11,698 nt of DNA. It comes from JBGPBY01 sp041481485 (GTDB lineage Bacteria > Acidobacteriota > Terriglobia > 20CM-2-55-15). This document shows, one piece after another, positions 1 to 6,638 of this stretch (position 1 is the first letter of the stretch; each line of letters starts with the position of its first letter). The position numbers were made by a program, and so were the translations under genes. The notes below the pieces were generated by a model. The model worked only from the letters and a program-made list of their open reading frames with translations. It was not told the DNA's origin and made no database searches. The stretch covers positions 1 to 11,698 of the forward strand of contig JBGPBY010000210.1 of NCBI GenBank assembly GCA_041481485.1, written 5' to 3'.

Positions 1-193
1 CGATTACCGCATGACCCAATGACTGTAGGCGCGGGCTTTGTCCGCGCCCGAGTTGTAATCAAGACATAGTGCACGGAATGCGATTCCGTCTGTAGGGGCG
101 GTCTATGACCGCCCACAATTTCGAGGATTGCAGGTCTCTCAATCGTGCGAGGTCATAGACCGCGCCTACAGTCATTGGGTCATTCGGTAATCG
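1..193. repeat. Nested inverted repeat, MITE-like, with 33-bp arms
   Basis: Bases 1-33 are the reverse complement of 161-193 with a single mismatch (32 of 33). The inner part of each arm is the CTGTAGGCGCG motif that also begins the REP-like doublet at 90-171, so the structure is layered. A 22-bp outer sequence is present only at the two ends, and the REP doublet lies asymmetrically inside. Bases 28-34 and 42-48 form a further 7-bp hairpin (GGCGCGG/CCGCGCC, 7-nt loop), which resembles a variant half-unit of the same family. There is no coding potential or transposase. The left arm begins at base 1, so the element may extend out of the window and a target-site duplication cannot be tested. A non-autonomous mobile element is one reading; a degenerate cluster of REP sequences is another. 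Confidence 0.75.
90..171. repeat. REP-like palindromic doublet, copy 1 (82 bp)
   Basis: Bases 90-110 and 151-171 are inverted copies of the same 21-bp sequence with one mismatch, at 97. Each arm is itself a small palindrome around GGTC-TAT-GACC, so the unit is two inward-facing hairpins joined by about 40 bp. It aligns without gaps over 82 bp to the copy at 6639-6720 with about 64 identities by hand count. The architecture is that of REP/BIME doublets, which are usually dispersed between genes and mobilised by RAYT (TnpA-REP) transposases. No RAYT gene is in the window. Confidence 0.8.
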
Positions 194-302
194 CACCAAC
201 AGATCATTTGACAGCTCACATTGGGTTGCCTCCTGTGTTCAAGATTCTCGCCGCCGGACATTGAGCGTAGTATTGCTATATCTCGGGTTTTGAGCGAAAC
301 CA
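194..302 (+). promoter_or_regulatory. Leader of the giant secreted-protein gene; weak promoter candidate
   Basis: This 109-bp stretch between the repeat and the start codon at 303 must hold the promoter unless transcription enters from outside the window. A perfect TTGACA lies at 208-213, but nothing resembling TATAAT sits 16-18 bp downstream. An AT-rich GCTATAT at 275-281 lacks a matching -35. The segment just before the ATG (GAGCGAAACCA) has no good Shine-Dalgarno. The promoter assignment is therefore weak. Confidence 0.2.
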
Positions 303-3300
303 ATGTTGCACCTTCTCCTGATCTCAGCGATGTTTTTTGCACAGGCGGCTGTCCCGTCTCAGGGATCCGGAACCGTGACTGGCCGGCTGCTACTGGCCGA
401 CGGATCTCCGGCTGCGGGGGTGCGCGTCAGCACCATGTCTGTGCCGGAATCCGGCCGGCCCGCCGCCGAAGTGCCAGCCTTGTCGAACTTGACTGAAACC
501 GATGGTTCGGGCCGGTTCCGCCTGGAAAACATAAAGGCCGGCCGGTACTACATTGTGGCTGGACTGCTGGATTATCCGACCTACTATCCCGGCACATCTG
601 TGGCTGGCGACGCCAGGATCGTGAATATCACCGCCGGTTCGACAACCTCCGGCATCGAATTTCAGGCTGTTCGCTCGTCAACGGGATTTACGGTCAGCGG
701 TCATGTCCGCCGCGAGGGAAGTTCACCATATGGCACCCCAACTCAGGTGACATTGACATCGATGATGAGCGGTGAAAATCAGACGGATCTTGTCGGCCTG
801 GATGGGAAGTTTCAATTTCAGAAGGTCCGCCCCGGAAATTACCGGATTTCGGTCACTCCGGGAACAGGCTTTCGCAATCAGAATATTCTGATTCGAGACA
901 AGGATGTGTCCGGACTGGAACTGGTCATCCCCTGGAGCACCGAAGTTCACGGCCGAGTTGTGCTGGATGGGTTGACCTCAGCGAATCCCCCGGTAGTTTC
1001 CATTTCCTTTGCAGGAAACTCTGTGCAGAACGACTCGAATGCCCAATCCGAATTTCAGGCAAACCTGGCCGAAGGGAATTACAGCATTGTCGTTTCCGAC
1101 ATCCCGTCGGGCTTTTTTCTGAAGTCTGTTATTGCCGGTACTGCCGATTTGCTCACCTCGCCGTTCCGTCTTCCCAAATCGGCAACGCCGCCGGAAATCG
1201 TCGTCACGCTGGGTGTGTCGACGCCAGGTCCCTGGGTCAAACTCAGCGGAAAAATTACGGGAACTCTACCTCCCGGTTTTGGACAATTCTCTGGTCTGAA
1301 TCTGAATTCGAATACCTCGGGCAGCTCATTCCGTACATCTGTTGCTGCCGATGGAACCTTTCAGTTTCCGGCGCTGCTTCCCGGAATGTATTCCGTGTCA
1401 TTTCCAATTCTGGACACGATGCTGCCGATGTCGATCATGGTTCCGAATCGCGATATTGCCGGAATCGAGATTCCTGTTCCTTCCGTGAAGTCCATCTCCG
1501 GACGCATTGAAGTCCCGGCTGGAAGCCCGCTGCCGCGCGTGTCTTTGAACGTGACTGGAATGCGCGCGCCTTTGCCGGCGCGGCCCGGCCCGCCCAGCTT
1601 TGCAGATCTGCTTGTATCTTTGGAGACGTGGGCAATCAACTCCGGATCCCAGAACTTTGTAGTGAACCCGCAGGCCGACGGCACGTTCAAAATCAATTTG
1701 CCCGCTGGTGAGTATCAAATTACAGCAAGCTTATTGTCGAACGGGGCTTTCAATGGCGATGCGTACGTCGTTAAGTCTTTCACCTATGGCCCCACCGACC
1801 TGTTGCATGAGCCTGCGAATCTGACGGATGCCATCTCTTCGGAATTGAAGCTGACGCTGGAACCCATACCCGGCCGCGCATGGTTCAAGGTCAGCGGGCG
1901 CGTGACCGGCATGGATCAGGCGTGGCTTAACTCTCGTCCAAGCGTGGCGCTGTTTTCTCCGGTTTTTGTTCCATCCATTACAGCTCAAGTCAATTCTGAT
2001 GGTAGCTTTGAATTCCCAAGGGTCTATTCCGGAAGTTATTCCGCACGTCTGACGTCGGGCTCACTCTCGGCTCCTCCGAAGGAAATCAATATTACGGACA
2101 AGAATGTGACCAACGTGGAATTCGCGGTTGTGCCGCAGCGAGAAGTTCGCGGAAGAGTTCTTGTCGAAGGGGCAACGCCGGCGCCGAAATTGACGGTGCC
2201 ACTTGTTTCTGCCTCCAATCGAGCGAACTCGCGCAATGCGGGATTTGGCTCGTTTCCTGAGACGAAATCTCTATCCATCGATCCGCAGCCGGACGGCAGT
2301 TTCACTGTAAAAGTTCCTGCAGGTACGCATCGCGTCGGCGCGATCGGCGGACTTCCCGACGGCGCTATGGTGAAATCGTTTACCTACGGTGCCATCGATT
2401 TGATACGCAATTCGCTCCAGGTCGATGCCGCTGCGGACCCAGCAGAACTCGTGCTGACCTTGAGCTATCCGAAGGCAACGCCGGTGCGCGCCGCTGGTCG
2501 AATTATCGGGTTGGATACGGCTTCGCGAACGTCGAGTCCCATTCGTGTGGTGCTGTCGGATCCTTCGTTTGCACGCGAACAAGTCGTGACTGCCGGGACC
2601 GATGGCTCATTTGAGTTTCCGGAAGTTCTTCCCGGATCGTATCGGGCCTCTGTTACAGGAATCGATTCCATGAAAGGCGTCGTCACCTCCCTGGTAGTTC
2701 CGGACGCCGGGGTGGACAACCTTACGATTCGAGTTCCGATGAGGAAGGACATTCGAGGACGTATTGTGGTTGAAGGTGGCGGTCCCATCCCGTTCGCGAA
2801 ACTGACTCTGAGAAGTACGACTCCAGATTCGACCGAAACCAGCGTGGAGGTCGAAAGCGATACGGACGGCACGTTTCACGCCGCTCTTCTCGAAGGGAGC
2901 ATCCTTGGGGGAGTTGCTCTGCCGGGTGGATACGAATTGATTGCAGCTTCTTACGGAGCCGCGAGCCTCTCCCACCCACCGCTCTTAATTTCCGGCACTG
3001 ACGATTCCGAGTTGCAGATTCGCGTGAAGGCTCCTGGAGATCTATCCGCCGTGCGTGTGCGCGGCACCGTTCAAGGGCTAAGCGCGACGGCACTTGCTGC
3101 CCAGGGAATCAGAGTTTCTCTGGCGTCATCCATATATGCACATCCAGGAAGTACGGTGGTCAAGTCTGATGGAAGTTTCGAGTTTGCAAACGCGTTTTCA
3201 GGCCGATATATCCTGCGGCTCTCCGGACCGGGACTGGCCGGCAATATTTGTGTTCAAGTCCACGTGCGGGATTCCGATGTAGTGGATGTGCGCATGGCCG

Positions 3301-4361
3301 CAGCGCCGGCAAACATTGCGAACGACATTCAAATCATTTCCGCAGTCTTTGGCGCTTCCGGCGGATCGGCCGATGTCACTCCGATCGTCGCTCGATTGAC
3401 GAGTCCTGAACGCAACGAATTCTACGCTAATCCGTACTGGCTTGAAGTGGATCCCGCAATCGGCGAGACCAAGGACCTGGTAATTTTCTATCAGCATCAA
3501 TGTGAAGAACACGTCTTTTCGGTTTCCGAATCCATCGCAGTGAGTCATGCCATTCTGGCCGCGCACGCGGATTCGTTGCACGACAAGACAAGTTCAGCAA
3601 GCCGTGGACCCATCGCGTCAAATACAGTCAACGGCAATGAAATAACCATACTGAACGCTTTCTATGGTCTAGGAGGCCGATTCAATTCTGTAACCGCGAG
3701 ATTAAACCAACTGCTCGGCCCTGGCGCAAAGCCTGTCACCGTTAACGATGCAACGTTCGATGCCGGCGGCAGCGGCGCGAAGATCCTGATCGTGACTTAT
3801 CTGGACAAAGGAGACCGCATCTCATTTTTCGCGTTTCAGGGGAACTCCATCAGTTATACCTCTCTCATCGCGAATGCCGAGAGTTACAAGCGGTCTTCAT
3901 CGGGATCGAGTGTGTTGCCGGCATGGTTCGACGATGCCCAGCCGGACCCACCGCGCGAACCGGGAGACCGAGGGCCGGGAGTCGGGCCCGATCCACGCAA
4001 GGAAATGGGAATCCACTTACTACTCAAAGCGGTTGCTGAACTTCAGGCAATCCCGGCTGCCGAGCGCCAGATTGGGGCAGTCGACGTCGAAAAAGGGATT
4101 ACCTTGATGCGTCAGGCGATCACCAGCGTACAGAACAACATCAATTTCCGTTACCCACCGGCGAGCGATAAGCCGATCGTGCCGTACCTGCGTGTGGCCA
4201 CACGATCGGTGCGGTTGGCCAATGCCCTGAAATTTGTGGAGAGGGTCATCAATCAGCTGAACTCCGCAAATCCCGGTGCCAACCCTGAGGCGTTATCCAA
4301 TGCCATTGTTCAAGCCCGTCAGTCTCTGGCATACCTTCAATTGGCGGATTTCGCTAAGTAG
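303..4361 (+). CDS. Giant secreted repeat protein with carboxypeptidase-regulatory-like domains (1352 aa)
   Basis: A predicted extracellular or periplasmic structural or adhesive protein; no catalytic motif is visible. Residues 1-20 are a short hydrophobic signal-like segment without an n-region Lys/Arg. Residues 22-123 form an N-terminal carboxypeptidase-regulatory-like (CarboxypepD_reg/Cna-B-type) beta-sandwich with the LENI..GRYYIVAG and PTYYPG motifs. From about 128 to 1000 a two-part unit recurs. The A half (GRVTG ... DGSFEFP.VLPG.Y) starts near residues 128, 311, 527, 727 and 916. The B half (GRV.VEG ... VKSFTYG..DL ... ELVLTL) starts near 211, 395, 611 and 814. Residues 1009-1080 and 1114-1187 are two copies of another domain, loosely DUF3395-like. 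A Pro-rich linker (1213-1232) leads to a helical tail (1233-1352). The gene stands alone and ends 40 bp from a convergent gene. The ATG at 303 gives an N-terminus collinear with the paralogue at 8202. Function is unknown; the modules suggest binding to polysaccharide or surfaces. Confidence 0.9.
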   Translation: MLHLLLISAMFFAQAAVPSQGSGTVTGRLLLADGSPAAGVRVSTMSVPESGRPAAEVPALSNLTETDGSGRFRLENIKAGRYYIVAGLLDYPTYYPGTSVAGDARIVNITAGSTTSGIEFQAVRSSTGFTVSGHVRREGSSPYGTPTQVTLTSMMSGENQTDLVGLDGKFQFQKVRPGNYRISVTPGTGFRNQNILIRDKDVSGLELVIPWSTEVHGRVVLDGLTSANPPVVSISFAGNSVQNDSNAQSEFQANLAEGNYSIVVSDIPSGFFLKSVIAGTADLLTSPFRLPKSATPPEIVVTLGVSTPGPWVKLSGKITGTLPPGFGQFSGLNLNSNTSGSSFRTSVAADGTFQFPALLPGMYSVSFPILDTMLPMSIMVPNRDIAGIEIPVPSVKSISGRIEVPAGSPLPRVSLNVTGMRAPLPARPGPPSFADLLVSLETWAINSGSQNFVVNPQADGTFKINLPAGEYQITASLLSNGAFNGDAYVVKSFTYGPTDLLHEPANLTDAISSELKLTLEPIPGRAWFKVSGRVTGMDQAWLNSRPSVALFSPVFVPSITAQVNSDGSFEFPRVYSGSYSARLTSGSLSAPPKEINITDKNVTNVEFAVVPQREVRGRVLVEGATPAPKLTVPLVSASNRANSRNAGFGSFPETKSLSIDPQPDGSFTVKVPAGTHRVGAIGGLPDGAMVKSFTYGAIDLIRNSLQVDAAADPAELVLTLSYPKATPVRAAGRIIGLDTASRTSSPIRVVLSDPSFAREQVVTAGTDGSFEFPEVLPGSYRASVTGIDSMKGVVTSLVVPDAGVDNLTIRVPMRKDIRGRIVVEGGGPIPFAKLTLRSTTPDSTETSVEVESDTDGTFHAALLEGSILGGVALPGGYELIAASYGAASLSHPPLLISGTDDSELQIRVKAPGDLSAVRVRGTVQGLSATALAAQGIRVSLASSIYAHPGSTVVKSDGSFEFANAFSGRYILRLSGPGLAGNICVQVHVRDSDVVDVRMAAAPANIANDIQIISAVFGASGGSADVTPIVARLTSPERNEFYANPYWLEVDPAIGETKDLVIFYQHQCEEHVFSVSESIAVSHAILAAHADSLHDKTSSASRGPIASNTVNGNEITILNAFYGLGGRFNSVTARLNQLLGPGAKPVTVNDATFDAGGSGAKILIVTYLDKGDRISFFAFQGNSISYTSLIANAESYKRSSSGSSVLPAWFDDAQPDPPREPGDRGPGVGPDPRKEMGIHLLLKAVAELQAIPAAERQIGAVDVEKGITLMRQAITSVQNNINFRYPPASDKPIVPYLRVATRSVRLANALKFVERVINQLNSANPGANPEALSNAIVQARQSLAYLQLADFAK

Positions 4362-4383
4362 TCTCCGGGGTCTGGGGGAGACT
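4360..4383. terminator. Hairpin between convergent genes, possible bidirectional terminator
   Basis: AGTCTCC at 4360-4366 pairs perfectly with GGAGACT at 4377-4383 around a 10-nt G-rich loop. The left arm includes the last two bases of the TAG stop codon at 4359-4361. The hairpin sits in the 40-bp gap between two genes that converge, where a terminator would be expected, but no T-run follows on either strand, so intrinsic termination is uncertain. Confidence 0.35.
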
Positions 4384-4401
4384 GTAACAAGAGTTTGTTC
4401 G

Positions 4402-4842
4402 TCAGGACGCCTCCAAGCCTTCCGCGTCCAGCAAATCTCGCGGTCGCCCCGTTGCCCGTTTGTTGCGGATTAACGCGTCCTTGCCGATAAATGGGATTTC
4501 AAATGGACCAACCGGAAAACTTGCGCGAGTTTTCCATGCCTCGTCGAAACCGACACCATCGATACCGGTCAAAATATCGATGCGAAGCGGCGCAATTCCG
4601 ATTTGAAAAACCACGCCAGGACGCTCAAAGTCGCTTTCACTGACCTGATTCAAAGGGGCGCCAAACACCGCTAATGCCTGGAAGAGTCTCGCGGCGTTTT
4701 CGCGGCTGGGTTCAACCCAAATGTCCAGGTCGCCCGTAGCTCGCGGTTTGGTATAGGCATTTAACGCATACGCGCCAACGACAAGGAAGCGGACGTCAGC
4801 GTTTAACAAAACGCGCAACATCTCGACGAAGTCGGGATTCAT
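4402..4842 (-). CDS. DUF6036/AbiEii-like nucleotidyltransferase, putative toxin-type (146 aa)
   Basis: A small protein of the polymerase-beta-like nucleotidyltransferase fold, a family often encoded in two-gene modules suspected of toxin-antitoxin activity. The sequence shows the nucleotide-binding strand-turn VVGAYALNAY (residues 21-30), the metal-binding DLD (Asp38 and Asp40) and a probable third acidic ligand in RIDIL (Asp89). The tail motif K.ATGRPRDLLDAEGL (128-143) is typical of the family. The usual GS or GG of the active-site turn is GA here, which also occurs in this subfamily. The ATG at 4842 matches the family's usual N-terminus (MN.DF.E.L..L....VRFLVVGAYA). It overlaps the preceding 69-residue gene by 47 bp, so translation is likely coupled. 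Targets in this family include nucleotides and tRNA; no substrate can be assigned here. Confidence 0.85.
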   Translation of the reverse strand: MNPDFVEMLRVLLNADVRFLVVGAYALNAYTKPRATGDLDIWVEPSRENAARLFQALAVFGAPLNQVSESDFERPGVVFQIGIAPLRIDILTGIDGVGFDEAWKTRASFPVGPFEIPFIGKDALIRNKRATGRPRDLLDAEGLEAS

Positions 4843-5005
4843 CCGTAATCGCGCCTTTCAGCTTCCAAAGTTCCTGGCTTAATGTCCAGGTTGTGGAAAT
4901 GCGTTCAGCGGGGGACAGCGCCTTCCAAAATTTGCGGTCGGCCTCGGCCTCTTCGGCCCAATTACGGCAAAGCGTTCCCGTGATGTGCCGCTGTTTCTGC
5001 TCCAT
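4796..5005 (-). CDS. Small partner protein of the nucleotidyltransferase, possible antitoxin (69 aa)
   Basis: A charged, probably helical 69-residue protein lying directly upstream of the nucleotidyltransferase and overlapping its start by 47 bp. The core EADRKFWKALSPAERISTTW (residues 21-40) followed by LSQELWKLKG (42-51) matches, from memory, a pattern of short proteins (AD..FW...SP.ER......LS..LW.L.G) encoded immediately before DUF6036-type nucleotidyltransferases. I therefore believe it is a real gene despite its size. No DNA-binding motif is obvious. An antitoxin role is inferred from position and size only. The ATG at 5005 has no strong Shine-Dalgarno, so the exact start is less certain than the frame. 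Confidence 0.7.
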   Translation of the reverse strand: MEQKQRHITGTLCRNWAEEAEADRKFWKALSPAERISTTWTLSQELWKLKGAITDESRLRRDVARFVKR

Positions 5006-5386
5006 GGAGCGAATCTTAGCATTGGGAATTGGGAAACGGCGGAAAAGCTTACATAGTCCAGCGAGTGCATTGGATTGGACGAGGAGCCATAGTGACGACC
5101 GACTTCGGTTCGTCCAAATGCAGGTTGTTATTAGTCGTCACCTGGCCCGGGCCATTCCGCTCCCACTCTATATAGGTCCGAATCGGAATCTATTTCATTC
5201 AGGTGACGGATTCATTTACATCTTCGACTGTTTCATCCATTCGTTATCAACACCAGCGCCAATCGACCCCCGGAACTATCATCTTCAAATCGCCCAACTT
5301 GTCCCTTCGAGTTCCAAAACGGAAACTGCGGAAGCGAACTTGCAAGACGACGCCTGTCTGAATCGAGTTTGAAGGAAACATAACTT
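5006..5386. other. Divergent intergenic region between the nucleotidyltransferase pair and the PEP-CTERM cluster
   Basis: A 381-bp gap without a convincing gene. A long plus-strand frame crosses it (4893-5372), but it runs antisense through the 69-residue gene and its translation has no protein-like character. The region must carry promoters in both directions. Visible structures are a short hairpin at 5094-5114 (GACGA-CCG / CGG-TCGTC with one bulge) and a perfect 9-bp inverted repeat CGTCACCTG at 5136-5144 against 5200-5208, separated by 55 bp. Either could be an operator or leader structure, or chance. No known riboswitch was recognised. Confidence 0.5.
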
Positions 5387-5575
5387 ATGAAATCCGTATT
5401 TCGTGCCCTTCATGTGGCGATAACTGCGTCAGCCGTTGTGGTGATAGTTGCCGCAACCCCGGCGTTCGCTTCATCCTCCGTACAGGTTCCGGAGCCAGTT
5501 AGTGTGACATTGCTCGGTCTGGGAATTGCGGGCATTGCCGGCAAAACGTGGGTGGATCGCCGCCGAAGAAAATAG
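5387..5575 (+). CDS. Minimal PEP-CTERM protein 1 (62 aa): signal peptide plus sorting tail
   Basis: An exported mini-protein made almost only of targeting signals. Residues 1-28 are a signal peptide (Lys2 and Arg6, hydrophobic core 11-23, cleavage predicted after ATPAFA at 28). The PEP-CTERM signal begins within VPEP at 34-37, followed by a hydrophobic segment at about 38-52 and the basic tail DRRRRK (57-62). Only about nine residues (SSSVQVPEP) separate the two. PEP-CTERM tails are known substrates of exosortases, which release or transfer proteins at the envelope of exopolysaccharide-producing Gram-negatives; no exosortase is in the window. A Shine-Dalgarno GAAGGAA (5371-5377) lies 9 bp before the ATG. 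It heads a tight cluster with the next two genes. The paralogous neighbour, conserved at the protein level, argues that this is a real gene. The function of so short a mature peptide is unknown. Confidence 0.85.
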   Translation: MKSVFRALHVAITASAVVVIVAATPAFASSSVQVPEPVSVTLLGLGIAGIAGKTWVDRRRRK

Positions 5576-5596
5576 GGATGCCGGTAATCCGCAGTG

Positions 5597-5602
5597 AAAG
5601 GA
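5597..5602 (+). promoter_or_regulatory. Ribosome binding site deciding the start of PEP-CTERM protein 2
   Basis: AAAGGA lies 6 bp before the ATG at 5609 and 3 bp before the ATG at 5606. A longer frame could begin at GTG 5594, but that would put this site inside the gene and add residues ahead of the signal peptide. ATG 5609 is preferred. Confidence 0.6.
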
Positions 5603-5608
5603 TCAATG

Positions 5609-5803
5609 ATGAATTTGCCCAGGAGTTTCCGTGAAATTCCGGTAGTGGTTGCCGTGGTGTTGGCGATTGTGATCGCCTCGTCAACTGTGATCTTCGCTTC
5701 GCCCAGTGTGTCGGTTCCCGAACCTCTCAGCGTTTCGCTGCTTGGAGTCGGCATCGCCGGTCTCGCAGGTAAAAAGTGGATCGATCACCGGCGTAAGAAG
5801 TAA
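5609..5803 (+). CDS. Minimal PEP-CTERM protein 2 (64 aa), tandem paralogue of the preceding gene
   Basis: Same plan as its neighbour. The signal peptide has Arg5 and Arg8 and a hydrophobic core at 11-23, with likely cleavage after VIFA at residue 30. The linker SPSVS leads into VPEP (36-39), then a hydrophobic segment and the basic tail DHRRKK (59-64). Over the 29-residue tail, 21 residues match the first protein, and 17 of those 21 use a different codon in the two genes. That is strong evidence for selection on the peptide and against a recent duplication. The signal peptides are much less alike. The gene lies 33 bp after the first stop and 26 bp before the membrane hydroxylase, so the three are probably co-transcribed. 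It is predicted to be an exosortase substrate; the role is unknown. ATG 5606 or GTG 5594 are alternative starts. Confidence 0.83.
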   Translation: MNLPRSFREIPVVVAVVLAIVIASSTVIFASPSVSVPEPLSVSLLGVGIAGLAGKKWIDHRRKK

Positions 5804-5829
5804 GATTCGCTCAAAGGCGCTTTCAGACT

Positions 5830-6621
5830 ATGGATCTTGGTCCGCTGATCACGAATCCGCGAATATGGATTCCGTTAGTACTGTTTGCGGCATTCCTGCT
5901 TTGGGAGTGGTTTGCACCGTTTCGTGTTTCGATCCGCTCGAAGTTGCACCATGTCTCGACCAACCTGGTTTTGTTCGGGACAAATTCTTTGATCGCATCG
6001 GCGATTGCCGGATGGATCGTGTTGTTGCAGCGCAATCGCCCGGCCGGTAACGGCTGGGGAATGTTGCAGCAACTTCACGTCGGCGGGTTCACCAACGTCG
6101 TCCTTTCCGTGATTCTTCTCGACTTCACGCTATACGGCTTCCATTGGTTCAGCCATCGAATCCCGTTTCTCTGGCGTTTCCATCGGACTCATCACAGTGA
6201 TCTCGATGTCGATGTCACGACGAGCATTCGGTTTCATTTAGGAGAGGTTCTGATTTCCTCGGGATTCAAGGTCGTTGCGGTATCCGTGATCGGGGTCTCA
6301 CCGGCGAGCTTTCTGATTTCTGAAACGGCACTCCTGACAGCCAGCCAGTTTCAGCACAGCAATATTCGGCTGCGATCCGGCTTCGAACGGTGGATGCAGC
6401 AGGCCTTTGTCACTCCATCCATGCACTGGATCCACCATTCCCGCCGACCGTTGGAACATCATAGTAATTTCGGGGTGATGATATCCGTATGGGATCGGAT
6501 ATTTGGAACCAGGGTCCAAAACGTGGAGCGCCGGGAGATCCAACTGGGTTTGAATCGATATTCAAAACCGGAAGACGTCGAGTTATTGCGCCTGTATCGC
6601 ATTCCTTTGGATCCTGCTTAA
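5830..6621 (+). CDS. Fatty acid hydroxylase / sterol desaturase family membrane protein (263 aa)
   Basis: A di-iron integral-membrane oxidoreductase of the fatty-acid-hydroxylase superfamily, which hydroxylates or desaturates lipid substrates using O2. The family's His clusters are present in order: HWFSH (residues 105-109), HRTHH (118-122), a single RFH (His136), QH (His176), HWIHH (199-203) and EHHSNFG (209-215). Hydrophobic stretches near 12-28, 44-67, 88-104 and 141-172 fit a four-helix membrane core with the His motifs facing the cytoplasm. Length is normal for bacterial members. It is the last gene of the PEP-CTERM cluster and ends just before the REP doublet. Substrate cannot be assigned: hopanoid, fatty acid, ether lipid or carotenoid-type lipids are all possible. 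Only a weak AAAGGCG precedes the ATG, so expression may depend on coupling to the gene upstream. Confidence 0.92.
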   Translation: MDLGPLITNPRIWIPLVLFAAFLLWEWFAPFRVSIRSKLHHVSTNLVLFGTNSLIASAIAGWIVLLQRNRPAGNGWGMLQQLHVGGFTNVVLSVILLDFTLYGFHWFSHRIPFLWRFHRTHHSDLDVDVTTSIRFHLGEVLISSGFKVVAVSVIGVSPASFLISETALLTASQFQHSNIRLRSGFERWMQQAFVTPSMHWIHHSRRPLEHHSNFGVMISVWDRIFGTRVQNVERREIQLGLNRYSKPEDVELLRLYRIPLDPA

Positions 6622-6638
6622 TATCGCGACGGGCCCAG

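Noticed and set aside
90..171. Possible CRISPR repeat or spacer unit
   Set aside because: There are only two widely separated copies, each an internal palindrome doublet, with no regular spacing and no cas genes.
208..236. A sigma-70 promoter based on the perfect TTGACA at 208-213
   Set aside because: No acceptable -10 hexamer occurs 16-18 bp downstream (TCCTGT at 17 bp), so it is listed only as part of a weak leader annotation.
4893..5372. A 159-codon plus-strand open frame in the gap before the PEP-CTERM genes
   Set aside because: Its first part is antisense to the 69-residue gene, it has no ribosome site at its ATG, and the translation shows no domain, signal or repeat. The paired nucleotidyltransferase module on the other strand explains the overlapping part better.
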